Source of the DNA: Ruminiclostridium sp.
GTDB taxonomy: Bacteria > Bacillota_A > Clostridia > Oscillospirales > Ruminococcaceae
Length of the DNA: 5,166 bases
Assembly (NCBI GenBank): GCA_017550775.1
Contig: JAFZOA010000198.1
Coordinates: forward strand, 1-5,166
Direction of reading: 5' to 3'
Below are positions 4,782 to 5,166 of the stretch, in pieces. How positions within the stretch are numbered: the first letter of the stretch is position 1; every line of letters begins with the position of its first letter. The position numbers were made by a program, and so were the translations under genes. The notes under the pieces are model-generated. The model had not been told where the DNA came from. It ran no database searches and worked only from the letters and a program-made list of their open reading frames with translations.

Positions 4782-5166
4782 ATAAGGCTGCTTTAATGCG
4801 TCTGTACGCGAATTCGAGCAGCCCGATATTCATTACGGCGAACATCGCGAGATATACCGGCATTATGCCGATACCGACCGCCTGCTGCAGAAAACCGAAC
4901 ACCATTGGCATAAATGTGCTGCCGATGTACGCCGATGCCATTTGCAGACCTATCACCGCCGCGCTGTTCCTTTTGCCGAAGTTCGCGGGTGCCATGTGCT
5001 GTATCGCGGGATATACAGGTCCCATGCCGGTTCCGGTTATGACAAAGCCTGTCGCAGCGAATATGTACCCGGGCAGCGGCAGGAATATCAGAAGTATGCC
5101 GACTGCTTCGACCGCGATACCGATGCGTATCAGCAGCTTGTCACCGAGCTTGTTCGATACGAACGC
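4780..5166 (-). CDS. Major facilitator superfamily transporter, C-terminal 128 residues (partial)
   Basis: The frame is open from the right window edge to TAA at 4782-4780, so the N-terminal two thirds lie outside. The visible 128 residues show about four hydrophobic segments, consistent with helices 9-12 of a 12-helix MFS carrier. The first residues AFVSNKLGDKLLIRIG fit the conserved cytoplasmic loop (motif A-like G-L-D) that precedes helix 9. After it come GIAVEAVGILLIFLPLP, a helix with TGTGMGPVYPAIQHMAP, a helix with GLQMASAYIGSTFMP and the last helix MPVYLAMFAVMNIGLLEFAY. The protein ends with a short basic tail, RRIKAAL. The GPVYP and GLQMASAYIGST segments recall sugar or small-metabolite MFS carriers of Firmicutes, but the substrate cannot be assigned. 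The ATG at 5025 is an internal methionine, not the start. Transcription ends at the shared terminator next to the stop. Confidence 0.88.
   Translation of the reverse strand, partial: AFVSNKLGDKLLIRIGIAVEAVGILLIFLPLPGYIFAATGFVITGTGMGPVYPAIQHMAPANFGKRNSAAVIGLQMASAYIGSTFMPMVFGFLQQAVGIGIMPVYLAMFAVMNIGLLEFAYRRIKAAL

Overview
The window looks like a chromosomal piece of a Gram-positive, fibre-degrading gut or rumen Clostridium relative, most likely a Ruminococcus-type Oscillospiraceae. Four things suggest this: a family 9 glycoside hydrolase, a secreted esterase-type protein with a Thr/Ser linker, strong AGGAGG-type ribosome binding sites, and AT-rich intergenic DNA around coding DNA of moderate G+C. 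The genus is inferred from style, not proven.

Layout. 1-738 (minus) is the first 246 codons of a GH9 cellulase or cellodextrinase without a signal peptide; it runs off the left edge. 739-1036 is intergenic and holds a GC-rich hairpin inside a larger imperfect palindrome. 1037-2467 (minus) is a decayed purine-salvage unit. It has an extended -10 promoter, an unusual ribosome binding site with a hairpin spacer, an AzgA/PbuG-type purine permease broken in two places, a 60-codon remnant of adenine deaminase, and an intrinsic terminator. A 172-bp MITE-like element with a 4-bp target duplication sits in codon 6 to 7 of the permease. 2588-2816 is the promoter and a long structured leader of the next gene. 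2817-4712 (plus) encodes a 631-residue exported SGNH/GDSL hydrolase with an InlB-type repeat, a Thr-rich linker and two FN3-like domains. 4739-4781 is a bidirectional terminator. 4780-5166 (minus) is the C-terminal third of an MFS transporter that runs off the right edge.

How the parts relate. The permease and deaminase would once have imported purines and deaminated adenine to hypoxanthine. Here both are inactive by MITE insertion and deletions, yet the promoter, ribosome binding site, most of the reading frames and the terminator are still intact, so the decay looks recent (or partly an assembly error). The GH9 enzyme and the SGNH protein fit a polysaccharide-degrading lifestyle, but they are separate transcription units.

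I found no CRISPR array, tRNA, rRNA or recognised riboswitch, and no clear new multi-gene system. The best leads are the precisely reconstructable MITE insertion, the hairpin between Shine-Dalgarno and start codon, and the palindrome overlapping the -35 box of the SGNH gene.
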